This document shows, one piece after another, positions 40,380 to 42,207 of a DNA stretch of 42,207 bases (within the stretch, counting starts at the first letter, position 1; every line of letters begins with the position of its first letter). The stretch comes from AC-50 sp035640455 (lineage in GTDB: Bacteria > Actinomycetota > Thermoleophilia > Gaiellales > Gaiellaceae): positions 1-42,207 of the forward strand of contig DASQWB010000089.1 of the NCBI GenBank assembly GCA_035640455.1. Reading direction: 5' to 3'. The position numbers and the translations under genes are program-made. The notes beneath the pieces are model-generated. The model saw nothing but the letters and a program-made list of their open reading frames with translations, did not search any database and was not told the DNA's origin.

Positions 40380-41726
40380 TTAGGTCGCCGCAAGGTCCGC
40401 GAACTTCGCGTACCGCTTGAGGAACGAAAGCTTGACGGAATCGGTGGGGCCGTTCCGGTGCTTCGCGAGGATGACCTCCGCAAGGCCCTGCTGGTCGGAG
40501 TCCTCGTTGTAGTACTCGTCGCGGTAGATGAAGATGACGAGGTCGGCGTCCTGCTCGATCGAGCCGGACTCACGCAGGTCGGAGAGGATCGGCCGCTTGT
40601 CGTGGCGCTGCTCGACGGCACGCGAGAGCTGCGAGAGCGCGAGGATCGGGACGTCGAGGTCGCGCGCGAGGACCTTGAGCGAGCGCGAGATCTGCGACAC
40701 CTCCTGGACGCGGTTCTCGGCCGAGACGCCCGAGGTCATCAGCTGCATGTAGTCGACGATGATCAGGCCCAGGTTCGGCTCGCGCGACTTGAGCCGGCGC
40801 GCCTTCGAGCGGATCTCCATCATCGTGATCGAGCCGGTGTCGTCGACGTAGATCGGCGCCTTGGCGAGCTTGTCGCACGCCGCCGTCAGGCGGGGCCAGT
40901 CGTCGGCGGCGAGCTTTCCCGTGCGGAGCCGCTGCGACTCGACCTTCGCCTCGCTGCACATGAGCCGCTGAGTCACCTCGGCCTTCGACATCTCGAGCGT
41001 GAAGAGCGCGACCGGCGTCTCGCACCGCACCGCGAGGTTGGCCGCCATCCCGAGCCCGAGCGCGGACTTGCCCATGCTCGGCCGCGCGGCGACGATCACG
41101 AGGTTGCCGGGCTGGAAGCCGGACGTGAGCCGGTCGAGGTCGCGATAGCCCGAGGGGATGCCGGTGAGCTCGGCGCCCGCCTCGTAGAGGGCTGTGATCC
41201 GCTCGAAGCTCTCCTTGAGGAGCGCCTCGATGTGGCTGAACTCGGTCGAGATGCGGCTCTGCGAGAGGTCGAAGACGACCTGCTCCGCGCGGTCGACGAG
41301 GTCGGTCGTGTCGCCCGGCCGCTCCCAGCCGAGCCGCGCGATCTCGCCGCCGGCCCGGATGAGGCCGCGCAGCGTCGCCATCTCGCGCACGATCCGCGCG
41401 TAGTGGGCGGCATTCGCGGTCGCGGGGACGAGGGCCGCGAGCTCGTGGATGCGGACGCGGCCGCCGACGTCCTCGAGCTCGCCGCGCTCCTCGAGCTCGT
41501 CCACGAGCGTGATCGCGTCGACCGGCTCGCCCTTGGCGTAGAGCGCGAGCGCGGCGCGGTAGATCTTGGAGTGGCTCTCGCGGTAGAAGTCGCCCGCGTC
41601 GAGGATCTCGCTGACCGCCCCGATCGCGCCGGGGGAGAGCATCATCGCCCCGAGGACGGACTCTTCCGCCTCGAGGTTCTGGGGAGGGACCGGGGCGGTC
41701 TGCGAGAGGGGAGGGGCCTGGACCAT
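40380..41726 (-). CDS. dnaB: Replicative DNA helicase
   Basis: This hexameric helicase is loaded at the origin and drives the replication fork. It has 448 residues: an N-terminal primase-binding domain (PPQNLEAEESVLGAMML, residues about 15-115), then the RecA-like motor with Walker A ARPSMGKSALG, FTLEMSKAEVTQRLM, Walker B LGLIIVDYMQLM, LALSQLSRAVE and DLRESGSIEQDADLVIFIYR. No intein is present. It follows rplI, the common bacterial order. The ATG has no clear ribosome site. Confidence 0.97.
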   Translation of the reverse strand: MVQAPPLSQTAPVPPQNLEAEESVLGAMMLSPGAIGAVSEILDAGDFYRESHSKIYRAALALYAKGEPVDAITLVDELEERGELEDVGGRVRIHELAALVPATANAAHYARIVREMATLRGLIRAGGEIARLGWERPGDTTDLVDRAEQVVFDLSQSRISTEFSHIEALLKESFERITALYEAGAELTGIPSGYRDLDRLTSGFQPGNLVIVAARPSMGKSALGLGMAANLAVRCETPVALFTLEMSKAEVTQRLMCSEAKVESQRLRTGKLAADDWPRLTAACDKLAKAPIYVDDTGSITMMEIRSKARRLKSREPNLGLIIVDYMQLMTSGVSAENRVQEVSQISRSLKVLARDLDVPILALSQLSRAVEQRHDKRPILSDLRESGSIEQDADLVIFIYRDEYYNEDSDQQGLAEVILAKHRNGPTDSVKLSFLKRYAKFADLAAT

Positions 41727-41766
41727 CAGCGGGTACTCAACGCCGCTTCGCGACGCGGGTCAACGG

Positions 41767-41936
41767 TGTGTACAAGCGGCTTCCCCCCACGTGGAAGGAG
41801 CTGTGGAAGATGGCCAGACGCGGGCATAACGAAACACATGTTCGCAGCCCCGCCGGACGGATTCGGTGGAAGAAAAAGTCGCTAGGAGCGAAAACTTCCG
41901 ACGAAATTCACAGGCGTGGGGAGGAGCTGTGGAAAG
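41767..41936 (-). promoter_or_regulatory. Cluster of DnaA-box-like 9-mers before dnaB
   Basis: On the minus strand TTGTACACA (41775-41767), TCTTCCACA (41810-41802) and CTTTCCACA (41936-41928) resemble the DnaA box TTGTCCACA and face the same way. The segment 41866-41912 is unusually A-rich for this window. A 12-bp direct repeat GGAGCTGTGGAA occurs at 41797 and 41923. This could be an origin-like or DnaA-regulated region; the matches are imperfect. Confidence 0.35.
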
Positions 41937-42207
41937 TCAGGCACCCTCTTGTTCCACATCCGGCACGGACTCGGCACCCTCGCCCTCGCCGGTCGCGTCG
42001 ACCGCGCGGTCGAAGGCGTCCTCGGGCACCTGCTCCGCTGCGGCCGTCTCGCCGGCCTCGCCGGCCTCCGCCACCCGAGCCGCCTCGAGCTCCTCCTCCG
42101 GCGGCAGCTCGCCTCCTTCCGGGACGACGAGCGTCTTCACGTCGACCCGCACGTCGGTGAAGACGTCGATCGGCACCTCGAAGCGGCCGATCCGCTTGAT
42201 CGGCTCG
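41937..42207 (-). CDS. rplI: 50S ribosomal protein L9, C-terminal end (partial)
   Basis: The frame is open to the window edge, so the N-terminal part is missing. EPIKRIGRFEVPIDVF, then VRVDVKTLVVPEG, matches the end of the L9 C-terminal domain. L9 normally stops about there; this one runs on for about 50 residues of Glu/Ala-rich sequence ending VEQEGA. It is followed by dnaB, as in many bacteria. Confidence 0.85.
   Translation of the reverse strand, partial: EPIKRIGRFEVPIDVFTDVRVDVKTLVVPEGGELPPEEELEAARVAEAGEAGETAAAEQVPEDAFDRAVDATGEGEGAESVPDVEQEGA

Overview
This is high-GC DNA (roughly 70% by eye) that reads as an actinomycetote chromosome. The mix of an actinobacterial-style myo-inositol-1-phosphate synthase, the rplI-dnaB-purA order, a caa3-type CtaG, heavy use of GTG/TTG starts and several apparently leaderless promoters suggests the Thermoleophilia (Gaiellales/Solirubrobacterales-like). 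That placement is inference; there is no rRNA gene here to confirm it. I found no tRNA, rRNA, CRISPR array, insertion sequence or prophage gene. No stretch above 300 bases lacks a gene.

Left part (1-11.9 kb): the start of a large secreted protein, two VOC-fold proteins around a CtaG-like cytochrome oxidase assembly protein, a small membrane protein, an unrecognised 742-residue protein with an internal duplication, then purF and purL on the minus strand, an RNase H-fold DUF429-like protein, two tandem EamA transporters and a GNAT acetyltransferase.

Middle part (11.9-27.1 kb): an accessory-looking block. A minus-strand operon carries an MTAP-family phosphorylase, a free-standing peptidyl-carrier/condensation (NRPS) didomain, a short-chain dehydrogenase and a SemiSWEET. 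It is flanked by a SAM hydrolase (plus) and an adenosylhomocysteinase (minus). A tightly overlapping plus-strand operon of ten genes (17.5-27.1 kb) follows: a TIM-barrel isomerase-like protein, a PfkB kinase fused to a phosphohexomutase, a second MTAP paralog, SDR, EthD-like, histidine phosphatase, inositol-1-phosphate synthase, SDR, an adenosine-type deaminase and a divergent PurC paralog. Together these could break down SAM-derived nucleosides (SAM, SAH, MTA, 5'-deoxyadenosine) to base plus pentose phosphate. A cyclitol branch and two bond-forming enzymes (PurC-like, PCP-C) hint that a small molecule is built. I do not recognise the locus as a described system.

Right part (27-42.2 kb): histidine genes (hisIE, hisG, divergent hisA), small proteins, glyoxalase, a cysteine-synthase-family enzyme, then a minus-strand purine operon purD-purE-purB-purC-purS-purQ. 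Next come fdhD-mobA (molybdenum cofactor), purA, a zinc-ribbon protein, replicative helicase dnaB and the end of rplI. Nine purine genes of the IMP/AMP pathway are therefore in the window, with purQ and purL separated by 23 kb.

Two sequence-level patterns cut across the window. Eight genes have a TANNNT hexamer 6-7 nt before the start codon, which fits leaderless transcription. Three genes lack a good canonical start but begin with CTG inside a CTGA stop/start overlap.
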